Assembly: GCA_050692055.1 (NCBI GenBank)
Contig: JBOGTC010000022.1
Span: forward strand, 1 to 19,502
Length of the DNA stretch: 19,502 bases
Reading direction: 5' to 3'
Source: JBOGTC01 sp050692055
GTDB lineage: Bacteria; Chloroflexota; Limnocylindria; QHBO01
In this document: one piece after another, positions 1 to 7,672 of the stretch
Layout of the letters: every line of letters begins with the position of its first letter
How positions within the stretch are numbered: the first letter of the stretch is position 1
The notes under the pieces: model-generated
What the model was told of the DNA's origin: nothing
The model's input: the letters and a program-made list of their open reading frames with translations, nothing else
Database searches by the model: none
Program-made: the position numbers and the translations under genes

Positions 1-179
1 GTGTACCCCGCCGCGCCCTCGACTGGCTGCCAGTCGAGCGTCACCTGACCGCGGCCGCCTGTCGCGGTCAGGCCGGCCGGCGCCGCCAGCCGCGGCAGCT
101 CGAGGCCGACCTCGGCATCGCTCCGCAGCCCGATGCGCGCCTGCCAATCGGCGCGGGCGGTCCGTTGAGCATCGGTCAC
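1..179 (-). CDS. Partial fibronectin type III-containing protein, probably a glycoside hydrolase accessory or enzyme (3' end outside window)
   Basis: The frame starts at a GTG whose last two bases form part of the sulfatase stop (GTGA, 4-nt overlap), so the gene is translationally coupled as the last visible member of the sugar operon. About 59 residues are in the window. A short polar N-terminus is followed by PAGLTATGGRGQVTLDW and VEGAAGY, a typical start of a fibronectin type III repeat (the AGLTA...QVTLDW strand pattern). No signal peptide is visible. In related sugar loci such a segment can precede a beta-xylosidase-like catalytic domain, but that part lies off the edge and the enzyme class is inference. 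The alternative ATG four bases further in is in another frame and does not give the FnIII pattern. Confidence 0.6.
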   Translation of the reverse strand, partial: MTDAQRTARADWQARIGLRSDAEVGLELPRLAAPAGLTATGGRGQVTLDWQPVEGAAGY

Positions 180-1582
180 GATGCTCCACCCGTGTGGCAG
201 GGATGTTCGTTGGGCGCGATGTCGCCGACCTCGTGGGAGAGGCGGTCCAGCTCGGCACGGAGCTCGGCCAGCAGGTTCGCAAGTCCGGGCTCATCGTGGA
301 GGCTGCGCAGCTCGAACGGATCAGCGAGGAGGTCGAAGAGCTCCCACTCGTCCGGCCGCCCGTCCGGTGGGTGGTAGTAGTGGATCAGCTTGTGCCGATC
401 AGTCCGGACGCCACGGTGCGCCCAGACCCCATGCGCGGGGTCGCGATGCATCCAGTAGCGGTAGTACATGCTGGTCCGCCAGTCGGAGGGGCGGTCGCCC
501 CGCAGGAGGGGGCGCAGCGAGCGGCCCTGCATCGGTCTCGTGGGCTCGACGCGGGCGAGGTCCAGGAACGTCTGGGCGAAGTCGACGTTGAGCACGATCG
601 CGTCGCTGCTCGTGGCCGCCGCGACTTCGCGCGGGTATCGGACCAGGAACGGCATGCGCAACGATTCCTCGTACATGAAGCGCTTGTCGTACCAGCCGTG
701 GTCGCCCAGGAAGAAGCCCTGGTCGCTCGTATAGACGACAACCGTGTTGTCGACCAGGTCGCGGTCGTCCAGGAACTCGAGCAGGCGGGCCACGTTCTCG
801 TCGAGTGCCGCGACGCAGCGCAGGTAGTCCTTGATGTATCGCTGGTAGCGCCAGCGCAGCTCCTCGTCCTCGGTCAGGCCAGGCGGCACGATGCCCTTGA
901 GGTCCTCCTCGGTCAGGTCGCGCAGCTGCATGCGCGCCTCGATGGCGGCCGTGGAGCGGCCCGCGTAATCGTCGCGCAGGGTGGTCGGCTCCAGGATGAG
1001 CTGATCCCCGTAAAGCGCGGCATGACGCTCGGCCGGCTCCCACGAGCGGTGCGGCGCCTTGTGGTGAACCATGGCCAGGAAGGGCCGATCGCGATCGCGC
1101 GCGTCGATCCAGCCGAGCGCCAGGTCGGTGATCACGTCGGTGGCATAGCCGGTACGGACGATCCGGCATCCGTCCGGCTCGAGGAACGTCGGGTCGTGGT
1201 AATCACCCTGGTCGGGCAGCACGGTCCAGTAGTCGAAGCCGGCGGGGTCGTGGATACCGCCGTGGCCCAGATGCCACTTGCCGACGAGCGCCGTCTGGTA
1301 GCCGGCGTCACGCAGCATGCCGGGGAACGCAGGCTGGCGCGCATCGAAGTGCGTGTCGAGGGTGGTCACTCCGTTCACGTGGTTGTAGGTGCCGGTCAGG
1401 ATCGTGGCGCGCGAGGGGGAGCAGATCGAGTTTGTGCAGAAGCACGCGTCGAAGCGCATCCCCTCGGCCGCCAGCCGGTCGATGCCCGGGGTGTCGTTGA
1501 TGGCGCTGCCGTAGGCGCCGATGGCGTGCGCGGCATGGTCGTCGGCCATCACGAATACGACGTTCGGGCGCCGGTCAGCCAC
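176..1582 (-). CDS. Sulfatase (formylglycine-dependent, S1 type), predicted cytoplasmic
   Basis: 468 residues, a usual length for S1 sulfatases, which hydrolyse sulfate esters on glycans or small molecules. NVVFVMADDH near the N-terminus supplies calcium ligands (D14, D15). C54-S-P-S-R58 is the CxPSR motif whose cysteine is matured to formylglycine. GKWHLG (101-106), HHKAPH (173-178), SDQG (286-289) and the DHGWYDK segment (294-300) are further active-site motifs. The start is a GTG directly ahead of the conserved core, leaving no room for a signal peptide, so it probably acts on imported sulfated oligosaccharides. It follows the glycoamylase-like gene by 36 nt and overlaps the next gene by 4 nt. 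The maturation enzyme is not in the window. The sulfated substrate cannot be named; resemblance to N-acetylglucosamine-6-sulfatase-like groups is a weak impression only. Confidence 0.93.
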   Translation of the reverse strand: MADRRPNVVFVMADDHAAHAIGAYGSAINDTPGIDRLAAEGMRFDACFCTNSICSPSRATILTGTYNHVNGVTTLDTHFDARQPAFPGMLRDAGYQTALVGKWHLGHGGIHDPAGFDYWTVLPDQGDYHDPTFLEPDGCRIVRTGYATDVITDLALGWIDARDRDRPFLAMVHHKAPHRSWEPAERHAALYGDQLILEPTTLRDDYAGRSTAAIEARMQLRDLTEEDLKGIVPPGLTEDEELRWRYQRYIKDYLRCVAALDENVARLLEFLDDRDLVDNTVVVYTSDQGFFLGDHGWYDKRFMYEESLRMPFLVRYPREVAAATSSDAIVLNVDFAQTFLDLARVEPTRPMQGRSLRPLLRGDRPSDWRTSMYYRYWMHRDPAHGVWAHRGVRTDRHKLIHYYHPPDGRPDEWELFDLLADPFELRSLHDEPGLANLLAELRAELDRLSHEVGDIAPNEHPCHTGGAS

Positions 1583-1618
1583 GAATGACCAACCGGCGCC
1601 CGGTTCGCGCGGCGGTGG

Positions 1619-3172
1619 TCACGGCGCCAGGCGGCCCGCGCCGAACTCCTCCATCGCCATGAGCGGAGCCAGCGCGGGCGCCAGGGTCACCGCGAGGTAG
1701 CCCTGGAGCCGGTCGTCGAGGAGCTCGTTGGCGATGGCGGCGATGACCATGCCCTGGTCGAGCGCCAGGTAACGGTCGGCCACCTGGCCCGTCGCCACGT
1801 TCACCGCATCCTTGAAGCCGCCCCGGCCGTAGAGGTCGAAGTCGGTGGCGAGATTGTCGAGATTGGTGAGCGTGGCCTCGGCGTCGAAGTCGAGCGCCAG
1901 GAAGGCGGCGTGCGGGGTGACCACGCCCTGGCCGTAATCGGTGATCTCTGACGGGGCCCGGAAGCAGTTGGGGTCGTCCCAGCCTGCATCGGTCAGGGTG
2001 AGGCGCTCGACGTCGGCGGTGTAGCCGTTCGGCTCCATGCCGATGGCGTCGACGCCGTACTCCCGATAGCCGCCGGCCGGGTCGCTCGACGGGCTGAAGC
2101 CCCAGTACCCGTATGCCGCCTCGTCGAGGCCGAACTCGATCTGCGACTCCACGTACAGCGGATGGGTCAGGGCCCAGCTGGAGGGACCCCACTCCTCCTC
2201 GGGCACCACGAGCGGCACCATCAGCGCCTCGAACATGCTGCCGCCCCAGGTCGGGACGACGAGCTTATCACGGTACGGGTAGGCGCCCTCGAAGACGTCG
2301 ACGCCCACGTACTGGCGCCACACGCCGGTCGGCCTGGTCTCCTGCCAGTTCCAATCGCAGGTGTCGGGGAAGGTGCGCCAGCCACCGAAGTAGTGCTCGT
2401 CGGGAATCTGGCCGAGCGCGATGCCGATGTAGCTGGCGATGCGCGGCTCGGTGTTGAAGGCGCCGTAATGGTGGCCGGTGTAGGCCACGTCCTCGCCCAT
2501 GCCGCAGTAGTCATCGATGGGCCAGTTACCGGGTGGCGCCTCGTCGGTGAGCCAGAAGCCGCCGCGGATGAGACCCGCGCCGGCATCGGGTCCCTTGGCG
2601 TTCGGGTCGTAGTAGCAGCCGAAGTTCATGCTCTCCGCCAGGCTCCGGGCCCGGTCGTGCAGCTCCGGCACGGCGTTGGCGACCATGAGCAGGGCCGATG
2701 ACAGCCAGCCGTTGTCGACGCTCGAGGCGAACGGGAAGACAGGATCGTTCGGCGGCTCCGGCCATGTCGTGAGCTTGGCGCCGGTCTGCGGCGAGTACCA
2801 GTTCCAGAACTGGCCGGAGGGCTCATGGCGCTCCATGCCTTCCAGAGTGCTGAGCGTCTTCGCGATCCGGTCGATGGCCTCGTCGGCGCCGATGAGACCC
2901 AGGTCGCGAGCGGCCAGCGTCGCCCAGAAGTACATGCCCACATTCGTGGGCGAGGTGTAGCCCGATCTGCTGCCGGGGAACAGGTCGCCGCCGATGTTGT
3001 CGGCCGGCAGGCCGGTCCGCGGCTCGACCATCAGCACGAAGGAGCGCCAGGTGTCACGCGCGTAGCGCTCGAGGGTGGCGCGATCCGCATCTGCGGCCGC
3101 CGCGGGCAGGCTGGCCGCCAGGGCCAGGCACAGCGCGACCGGGAGTGTGAAGAGGCGTCGGTATCGGCTCAT
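1619..3172 (-). CDS. Secreted glycoamylase-like (PF10091-type) glycoside hydrolase, possibly acting on beta-1,2-glucan
   Basis: 517 residues. Residues 1-27 form a Sec signal peptide (RR-rich start, hydrophobic core, AAA-AD cleavage), so the enzyme is exported. The body shows the alpha/alpha-barrel signatures of the glycoamylase-like family: SPTNVGMYFWATLAARDLGL (74-93), GQFWNWYSPQTG (120-131), SSVDNGWL (150-157), PTWGGSMFEALM (307-318), YGYWGFSPS (354-362), GVVTPHAAFLAL (416-427) and DQGMVIAAIANEL (472-484). Characterised relatives include endo-beta-1,2-glucanases (GH144 and neighbouring families), which is family knowledge; the actual linkage cleaved here is unknown. It sits between the importer and the sulfatase in one operon, suggesting it makes the oligosaccharides that are taken up. 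It lies 61 nt after the permease gene. Only a weak ribosome binding site is seen before the ATG. Confidence 0.88.
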   Translation of the reverse strand: MSRYRRLFTLPVALCLALAASLPAAAADADRATLERYARDTWRSFVLMVEPRTGLPADNIGGDLFPGSRSGYTSPTNVGMYFWATLAARDLGLIGADEAIDRIAKTLSTLEGMERHEPSGQFWNWYSPQTGAKLTTWPEPPNDPVFPFASSVDNGWLSSALLMVANAVPELHDRARSLAESMNFGCYYDPNAKGPDAGAGLIRGGFWLTDEAPPGNWPIDDYCGMGEDVAYTGHHYGAFNTEPRIASYIGIALGQIPDEHYFGGWRTFPDTCDWNWQETRPTGVWRQYVGVDVFEGAYPYRDKLVVPTWGGSMFEALMVPLVVPEEEWGPSSWALTHPLYVESQIEFGLDEAAYGYWGFSPSSDPAGGYREYGVDAIGMEPNGYTADVERLTLTDAGWDDPNCFRAPSEITDYGQGVVTPHAAFLALDFDAEATLTNLDNLATDFDLYGRGGFKDAVNVATGQVADRYLALDQGMVIAAIANELLDDRLQGYLAVTLAPALAPLMAMEEFGAGRLAP

Positions 3173-3233
3173 GAGAATGGGTGTCCGTGGCGCGGCGCTC
3201 GGGTACCGCTGTGGGCTGGGATGGTCGGGAGCG

Positions 3234-4115
3234 TCACTTGATGCCGGTCATGGCGATGCCCTGGGTGAAGTAGCGCTGAAGGACGATGAAGACGGCCAGC
3301 ACCGGAAGGATCACGACGACCGAGCCGGCCATGAGCAGGGCGATGTTCGTCTCCTGCTGTCCGGTGGCGAAGAGCGCGATGGCCACGGGCAGGGTGTACA
3401 TGCTGTCGCTGGTGGCGACGACGAGCGGCCACAGGAAGCTGTTCCAGCTCGCCAGGAAGGTGAGGATGGTGAGCGTGGCGACGGCCGGGCCGCAGAGCGG
3501 CATGACGATGCGCCAGAAGATGTAGTGCTCGCCACCCCCGTCCACGCGGGCCGCGTCGAGCAGCTCGTCCGGGATGCCCGAGATGAACTGGCGCATGAGG
3601 AAGACGCCGAACGCGCCGGCCAGGAAGGGCAGGATCAGGCCCGCATGGGTGTTGACCAGGCCCAGGTTGGCGACGAGCACGAAGAGCGGCATGAAGGTCA
3701 CCACCCCGGGCACCATGAGCGTGCCCAGCACGACGGTGAAGAGGATCCTCTTGCCGCGGAAGCGGAGCTTGGCCAGCGCGTAGCCGAGCATCGAGCAGAA
3801 GATCACGTTGCCCGCCGTCACGGCCGTGGCCACCACCGCCGAATTGAAGAAGTAGCCAGCGAAATTCAGCCGGCTGAAGAGATCCTCGTAGTTCGAGAGC
3901 GTCGGGTCCTGTGGAAGCCAGGTCGGGGGAAGCTGCCGCAGCTCACCGGTGCTCTTGAATGAGCCGAGGATCATCCAGATGAAGGGCCCCACGAGGAGGA
4001 CGATGCCCAGGATGAGGAGCAGGTAGATCCACCACGCGCCGCCACCGGAGCGTGGGCCTCCGCGGCGCCCCGTACCGGCAGACGGTAGATCGCGTGCTGG
4101 CGACGCGGTGGTCAT
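3234..4115 (-). CDS. Sugar ABC transporter permease, MalG-like (CUT1 family)
   Basis: 293 residues from the ATG at 4115, which has GAGGA 7 nt upstream; that GAGGA overlaps the stop of the preceding permease gene, 10 nt away. The open frame runs further upstream, but that part is a Ser/Arg-rich shadow of the other permease. Six membrane segments are recognisable, the first near 29-50. The cytoplasmic EAA loop that contacts the ATPase is at about 186-210 (LLDAARVDGGGEHYIFWRIV, then PLCGP). The short C-terminus QGIAMTGIK is the classic end of MalG-type permeases. It works with the second permease and the binding lipoprotein to import a sugar. No MalK-like ATPase gene is nearby, so a shared ATPase encoded elsewhere is likely. 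Confidence 0.95.
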   Translation of the reverse strand: MTTASPARDLPSAGTGRRGGPRSGGGAWWIYLLLILGIVLLVGPFIWMILGSFKSTGELRQLPPTWLPQDPTLSNYEDLFSRLNFAGYFFNSAVVATAVTAGNVIFCSMLGYALAKLRFRGKRILFTVVLGTLMVPGVVTFMPLFVLVANLGLVNTHAGLILPFLAGAFGVFLMRQFISGIPDELLDAARVDGGGEHYIFWRIVMPLCGPAVATLTILTFLASWNSFLWPLVVATSDSMYTLPVAIALFATGQQETNIALLMAGSVVVILPVLAVFIVLQRYFTQGIAMTGIK

Positions 4116-4125
4116 CCGGGCGTCC

Positions 4126-5061
4126 TCACGTTTGCGTCCGGAAGACCCGGAACTGGACGAAGGTGAGCATCGCGATCGCGATGAAGAGGATGAAGGCGAT
4201 CGCGGCCGTGTAGCCGTAGTTGCCAAAGCTGAACTGGCTGTAGGCATACAGGGCCAGCGAGAGCGTCGAGTTCAGCGGCCCGCCCTGCGTCATGACGAAC
4301 ACTTCCTCGAAGAACTGGACGTAGCCGATGCCGGTGATGACCGCGCCGAACAGCAGGGTGGGGCGCATCAGCGGCAGGGTGATGTTGCGGAAGCGCTGCC
4401 AGCGGCCCGCCCCGTCGACCTCGGCCGCCTCGTACAGGTCCTGGGAGATGGTCTGAAGGCCGGCGAGGAAGATGACCATCAGGAATCCGAGGTTGCGCCA
4501 CGCGGCCATGGCGATGATCGACCACAGCGCGTAGCGCTCATCGCTGAGCCACCCCGGGCCGTCGACGCCCCAGATGCCGAGGACCCCGTTGATCAGGCCG
4601 ACCTCCGTCCCCAACAGCAGGCGCCAGACGACGGCGATGGCCACGATGCTGGTGACGACCGGGAGGTAGAACCCCACGCGGAAGTAGGTGCGGAACCGGA
4701 CGACACCCTGGTTGAGGCCGACCGCCGCTGCGAGCCCCAGGGCCATGGTCAGCGGCACGCCGACGAGGACGAAGACGGCCGTGTTCGCGGCCGCCTTCTG
4801 GAAGCGCTCATCACCGAGCACGTCGAGATAGTTCTGGATGCCCACGAGCTCGATCGCCAGCGGGTTCCGGATATCGGTGACGCGAAGGTCGGTGAAGCTG
4901 GTGACGAGTGCCGCCGCGATCGGCCCCGCCATGAAGACCAGGAAGAGCACGAGAAACGGCAGCGCGAAGCTCCACGCCACGAGCGTTTCGCGCCACATGG
5001 GACGTCCGGCCGTGGGTGCCGGAACTCCCGCACCCACGGCACCGGGGGAGCTGGCGGTCAC
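4126..5061 (-). CDS. Sugar ABC transporter permease, MalF-like (CUT1 family)
   Basis: 311 residues starting at a GTG six bases after the stop of the binding-protein gene. A Gly/Pro/Ala-rich cytoplasmic N-terminus (1-22) precedes the first membrane segment, about 29-53 (WSFALPFLVLFLVFMAGPIA). The EAA loop begins at 211 (EAAEVDGAGRWQRFRNITLP), the ATPase coupling site. The FVMTQGGPLNSTLSLALYAY segment before the last helix is typical of CUT1 permeases for oligosaccharides. It partners the adjacent MalG-like subunit. Close packing of all three transporter genes indicates co-transcription from upstream of the LacI gene. Confidence 0.95.
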   Translation of the reverse strand: MTASSPGAVGAGVPAPTAGRPMWRETLVAWSFALPFLVLFLVFMAGPIAAALVTSFTDLRVTDIRNPLAIELVGIQNYLDVLGDERFQKAAANTAVFVLVGVPLTMALGLAAAVGLNQGVVRFRTYFRVGFYLPVVTSIVAIAVVWRLLLGTEVGLINGVLGIWGVDGPGWLSDERYALWSIIAMAAWRNLGFLMVIFLAGLQTISQDLYEAAEVDGAGRWQRFRNITLPLMRPTLLFGAVITGIGYVQFFEEVFVMTQGGPLNSTLSLALYAYSQFSFGNYGYTAAIAFILFIAIAMLTFVQFRVFRTQT

Positions 5062-5067
5062 CGGTTG

Positions 5068-6354
5068 CTACCCGGTTCCAATCGACGAGGCGGCTTCTTG
5101 CATGGCAGGGCAGCCGTCCTCGGGCGAGAGGTCGCCCACGGTGACCTGCTCGATCACCAGGTCGATCTCGGCGGCCACCTGCTCCCAGGTCGCGATCGCG
5201 GGTGGTGCCTTGGCATCCTCCAGCTGCTCGCCGAACGCTGGCAGCAGCGCGTCACCCGCCAGCGCCTCGTCGTCCCACGCCGACTGGACCGACGGGAGGG
5301 CGCTGACCGTCTCATACCAGGTGACCTGGACCTCCGGCTGCATGAGGTACTCGACGAAGGCCCAGGCGGCCTCCTTGTTGTCCGAGTCGGAGAGCACGGC
5401 GAGGTTGCTGCCGCCCACGAACGAGGTGCCTGCCTCTTCCGTCGGCTGGTGCGCGACCGTCCATGTCTCGGGGTCGGCGCCGGCATCGGTGACGATCCCG
5501 ATCATCCACGGCCCGCTGATGAACGACCCGACGTCGCCGTTGGCGAACTGGCCCTCGACCGGGACGTCGGCCGCGGCGGGAGCCGTCAGGCCCTCCTCGA
5601 AGAAGGAGTCGTAGAAGGTGAGCGCCTCGACACACGCCTCGGAGTCGAGCGTGAAGGCAGTGCCCCCCTCGTCCATGATCTCGCCGCCCGCCTGCCAGAA
5701 GAACGGCATGAATGTCTGCCACGATCCGGTCCCACCCGGCTGCAGGTTGGTCCCGTACTGGGCGCCGGCACCCTGCATGGCCTCGGCGAGCGCCTTGAGC
5801 TCATCCCAGCTGGCCGGCGGCTCCGTCACGCCGCCCTCCTCGGCAAGGTCGGTGCGGTAATAGAGCAGCCGCGTCTCGACATACCACGGCACGCCGTAGC
5901 TTGTGCCGTCGACGACCGTCGTATCCCAGGCGCCCTCGAAGAACTGCCCCGCATCGATGTTCGCCGGGGTGGGCTCCAGACCGCCGAGGCCCGCGAACTC
6001 GCCCATCCAGGTCGTCCCGATCATCGAGACGTCCGGCACCTCGCCGCCGGCGATGGCGTTCACGATGCGATCGTGGGCGGCGTCCCACGGCACCGGCGTG
6101 ACCTCCACCGTGATGTCCGGATTGTCGGCCATGAAGCTATCCGCCAGGACCCCGAGGTTCTCGCCCTCGGCGCCCATGGCCCACACGCTGATCTCGCCGC
6201 TCGCGCCCTCGGTGTCGACCTCTGGCGCCTGAGGCGCGGCGTCGCCCTGGCCATCCCCCTCGTCCCCGCGACCGCACGCCACGAGCGCGATCGTCATCGC
6301 GAGAGTCGCAATGACTGCGACCGTTGATCGTCTAGTGGTCATTCCTCTGGTCAT
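5068..6354 (-). CDS. Extracellular sugar-binding lipoprotein of the ABC importer (solute-binding family 1)
   Basis: 428 residues from the ATG at 6354, which has AAGGAG 9 nt upstream. A second in-frame ATG at 6342 would also leave an intact signal. Residues 1-27 are a lipoprotein signal with lipobox LVAC (Cys27), followed by a Gly/Asp-rich tether. The mature part starts with ISVWAMGAEGENLGVLADSF and carries ITVEVTPVPWDAAHDRIVNAIAGG, VPDVSMIGTTWMGEF and GVPWYVETRLLYYRTDL, all hallmarks of family 1 oligosaccharide-binding proteins. Three cysteines lie in the mature body or C-terminus (two in ACVEAL and GCPAM). It captures the sugar outside the cell and delivers it to the two permeases. Its start overlaps the regulator's 3' end by 23 nt, implying translational coupling. 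Confidence 0.95.
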   Translation of the reverse strand: MTRGMTTRRSTVAVIATLAMTIALVACGRGDEGDGQGDAAPQAPEVDTEGASGEISVWAMGAEGENLGVLADSFMADNPDITVEVTPVPWDAAHDRIVNAIAGGEVPDVSMIGTTWMGEFAGLGGLEPTPANIDAGQFFEGAWDTTVVDGTSYGVPWYVETRLLYYRTDLAEEGGVTEPPASWDELKALAEAMQGAGAQYGTNLQPGGTGSWQTFMPFFWQAGGEIMDEGGTAFTLDSEACVEALTFYDSFFEEGLTAPAAADVPVEGQFANGDVGSFISGPWMIGIVTDAGADPETWTVAHQPTEEAGTSFVGGSNLAVLSDSDNKEAAWAFVEYLMQPEVQVTWYETVSALPSVQSAWDDEALAGDALLPAFGEQLEDAKAPPAIATWEQVAAEIDLVIEQVTVGDLSPEDGCPAMQEAASSIGTG

Positions 6355-7402
6355 TCCTCGTTTCTCCTTCACTTCGTGCGCTGCACCCGCAGCTCGAGCG
6401 AATGACCAGCTCGGTTGGCAGGAGCTCGTGCAGGGGGTCTGTCCGGTGGTTCGTGATTCGATCACGGAGCAACTCGGCCGCGCGCCGTCCGAGCTCGAGC
6501 ATCGGCTGGCGCACGGTGGTCAACGGCGGTGCCAGGTGGCCGGCCGCCGGAATGTCATCCCAGCCGGTGACGGCCAGGTCCTGGGGAATGGCGAGGCCTG
6601 CGCCGCGAGCCGCGGCGAGGACGCCCATCGCGATCTCGTCGTTGGCCGACACGATCGCGTCCGGCCGCTCCGGACACGCGATCAGCTCGACCGCCGCGGT
6701 GCGGCCCTCGGATTCGCGGAACGCACATGCGACCGGGGGCAGCCAGGGCTCACGGCTCACGATGCGGTGCGCGTCGAGGAAGCCGTCCCACCGTTCGGCG
6801 GCATCGGGCGATCCGTGCGGATCGCCGAGAAACGCGATGCGCCGGTACCCGTGGTCGAACAGGTGCGCGGTCAGCTCGCGGGCCGTGGATCGGCTCTCGG
6901 CGCGAACGCTGTCGGCCTTCCCAGCCAGCGGACGCGCGAGGAGCACGACTGGAACGCCACGTCGCTCCAGCTCGGCGACGACGTCGTCATCCACCGTGCG
7001 CCCGAAGAGGACGATGCCGTCTGAACGATCGGCGAGGTCGAGCACCTGGCGCCTCGACGCGGCGCGGCCGTGAGTGGCGAGGATCATCACGCTCTGGCCT
7101 TCCGCGGCCGACGCCTCCTCGTAGCCGAGGATCACGGCCGAGTAGTACGGGCCGGAGAGATCGGGAAAGACGATGCCCGTGGCGTCGTGGTGGCCTCGTG
7201 CCAGCGAACGACCGAGCAGGCTGGGCCGGTAGTCGAGCGCGGCGATCGCCTGGTGGACCCGATCACGGGTATCGGGAGCCACGATCTCCGCGTTGCGATG
7301 CACGCGCGACACGGTCGCGATCGAGACGCCGGCATGGCGCGCGACCTCGTAGATCGTCGCGCCGCGGCGCGGGCGGATGGCACTTGATGTAAGCGCTTTC
7401 AC
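6332..7402 (-). CDS. LacI-family transcriptional regulator of the sugar operon
   Basis: 356 residues. The N-terminal helix-turn-helix is at about 16-35 (TIYEVARHAGVSIATVSRV), followed by a hinge-like segment ALDYRPSLLGRSLARG. A sugar-binding, periplasmic-protein-like core follows, with TGIVFPDLSGPYYSAVILG, RRIAFLGDPHGSPDAAERW, PDAIVSANDEIAMGVL and VTGWDDIPAA. Family knowledge: such proteins repress or activate adjacent sugar genes in response to the imported sugar. The GTG at 7402 is the only in-frame start before the DNA-binding domain. No ribosome binding site precedes it. A perfect LacI-type palindrome covers the start codon, suggesting autoregulation. It is the first gene of the operon and overlaps the binding-protein gene. 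Confidence 0.94.
   Translation of the reverse strand: MKALTSSAIRPRRGATIYEVARHAGVSIATVSRVHRNAEIVAPDTRDRVHQAIAALDYRPSLLGRSLARGHHDATGIVFPDLSGPYYSAVILGYEEASAAEGQSVMILATHGRAASRRQVLDLADRSDGIVLFGRTVDDDVVAELERRGVPVVLLARPLAGKADSVRAESRSTARELTAHLFDHGYRRIAFLGDPHGSPDAAERWDGFLDAHRIVSREPWLPPVACAFRESEGRTAAVELIACPERPDAIVSANDEIAMGVLAAARGAGLAIPQDLAVTGWDDIPAAGHLAPPLTTVRQPMLELGRRAAELLRDRITNHRTDPLHELLPTELVIRSSCGCSARSEGETRNDQRNDH
6335..6358 (-). repeat. 12-bp tandem duplication carrying two start codons
   Basis: Read on the minus strand, two consecutive copies of AGGAATGACCA(G/C) differ at one base. Each copy contains an AGGA and an ATG in the frame of the binding-protein gene, inside the last codons of the LacI-type gene, which ends in TAG at 6334-6332. 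The protein therefore has two nested starts (MTRG and MTTRR). Confidence 0.85.
7388..7401. promoter_or_regulatory. LacI/cre-type operator overlapping the regulator start codon
   Basis: TGTAAGCGCTTTCA on the plus strand (TGAAAGCGCTTACA on the minus) matches the cre/LacI-family consensus TGWAANCGNTNWCA at every specified position, with the central CpG typical of this family. It covers bases 2-15 of the regulator's reading frame. It is the only copy I found in the window. A repressor bound here would block transcription or translation start of the whole operon. Confidence 0.75.
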
Positions 7403-7566
7403 GACGGCGCCAAGTGCTGCAGGATGTGTGCCGCGACGCTCCTCCGCCCGTCGGTGGGGCGTCAGTCGCTCAGTGCCGCCCGCTGAGCTCCCGTCGTTCC
7501 GTCACCGGGCACCGTGGGTCGTGGAGCGGGCCGGCCGGAAGGCCTGTGCCGTACTTTGCACCCAGC

Positions 7567-7672
7567 GCACGTAACTACCACGATCGGCCGTCTGCATAGT
7601 CACTTTGTGCGTCCGGGCGCAAGAAATGACCAAGAAAAGGCCCGCATCGCGCGCTCCTTCGTAGTTACGTGC
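7567..7672. repeat. Inverted repeat, 12-bp perfect arms GCACGTAACTAC
   Basis: Left arm GCACGTAACTAC is at 7567-7578. Its exact reverse complement GTAGTTACGTGC is at 7661-7672, separated by 82 bp. Both arms also have TTGC at the same distance upstream in their own orientation, so the match is longer than the 12-bp core and looks like a repeated element or binding site. No target-site duplication is visible. The right arm ends one base before the Shine-Dalgarno of the 15-residue ORF. Confidence 0.7.
7600..7647 (-). CDS. Possible 15-residue peptide ORF (unknown)
   Basis: ATG at 7647 with AAGGAG 6 nt upstream, one of the best ribosome binding sites in the window. The frame codes MRAFSWSFLAPGRTK and stops with TGA. 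It lies between the arms of the inverted repeat. No known peptide is recognised. It could be a small leader or toxin-like peptide, or chance. There is no downstream coding partner close by on the same strand (the LacI start is about 200 nt away). Confidence 0.2.
   Translation of the reverse strand: MRAFSWSFLAPGRTK

Noticed and set aside
194..1588. Long open frame on the plus strand (464 codons) opposite the sulfatase
   Set aside because: The sulfatase on the other strand has all family motifs. This frame is Val/Arg/Gln-rich with no recognisable domain and is an antisense shadow.
3075..3962. 295-codon plus-strand frame rich in Glu/His/Arg
   Set aside because: Lies opposite the MalG-like permease and the hydrolase start; composition is typical of antisense frames.
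4108..6327. 739-codon plus-strand frame opposite the permease and binding-protein genes
   Set aside because: Rich in His/Arg/Asp/Glu with no motifs. It mirrors three well-supported genes, so it is a shadow caused by high GC content.
7567..7672. Possible integron attC-like site
   Set aside because: The arms do not contain the RYYYAAC/GTTRRRY core pair, and no integrase or cassette array is present.
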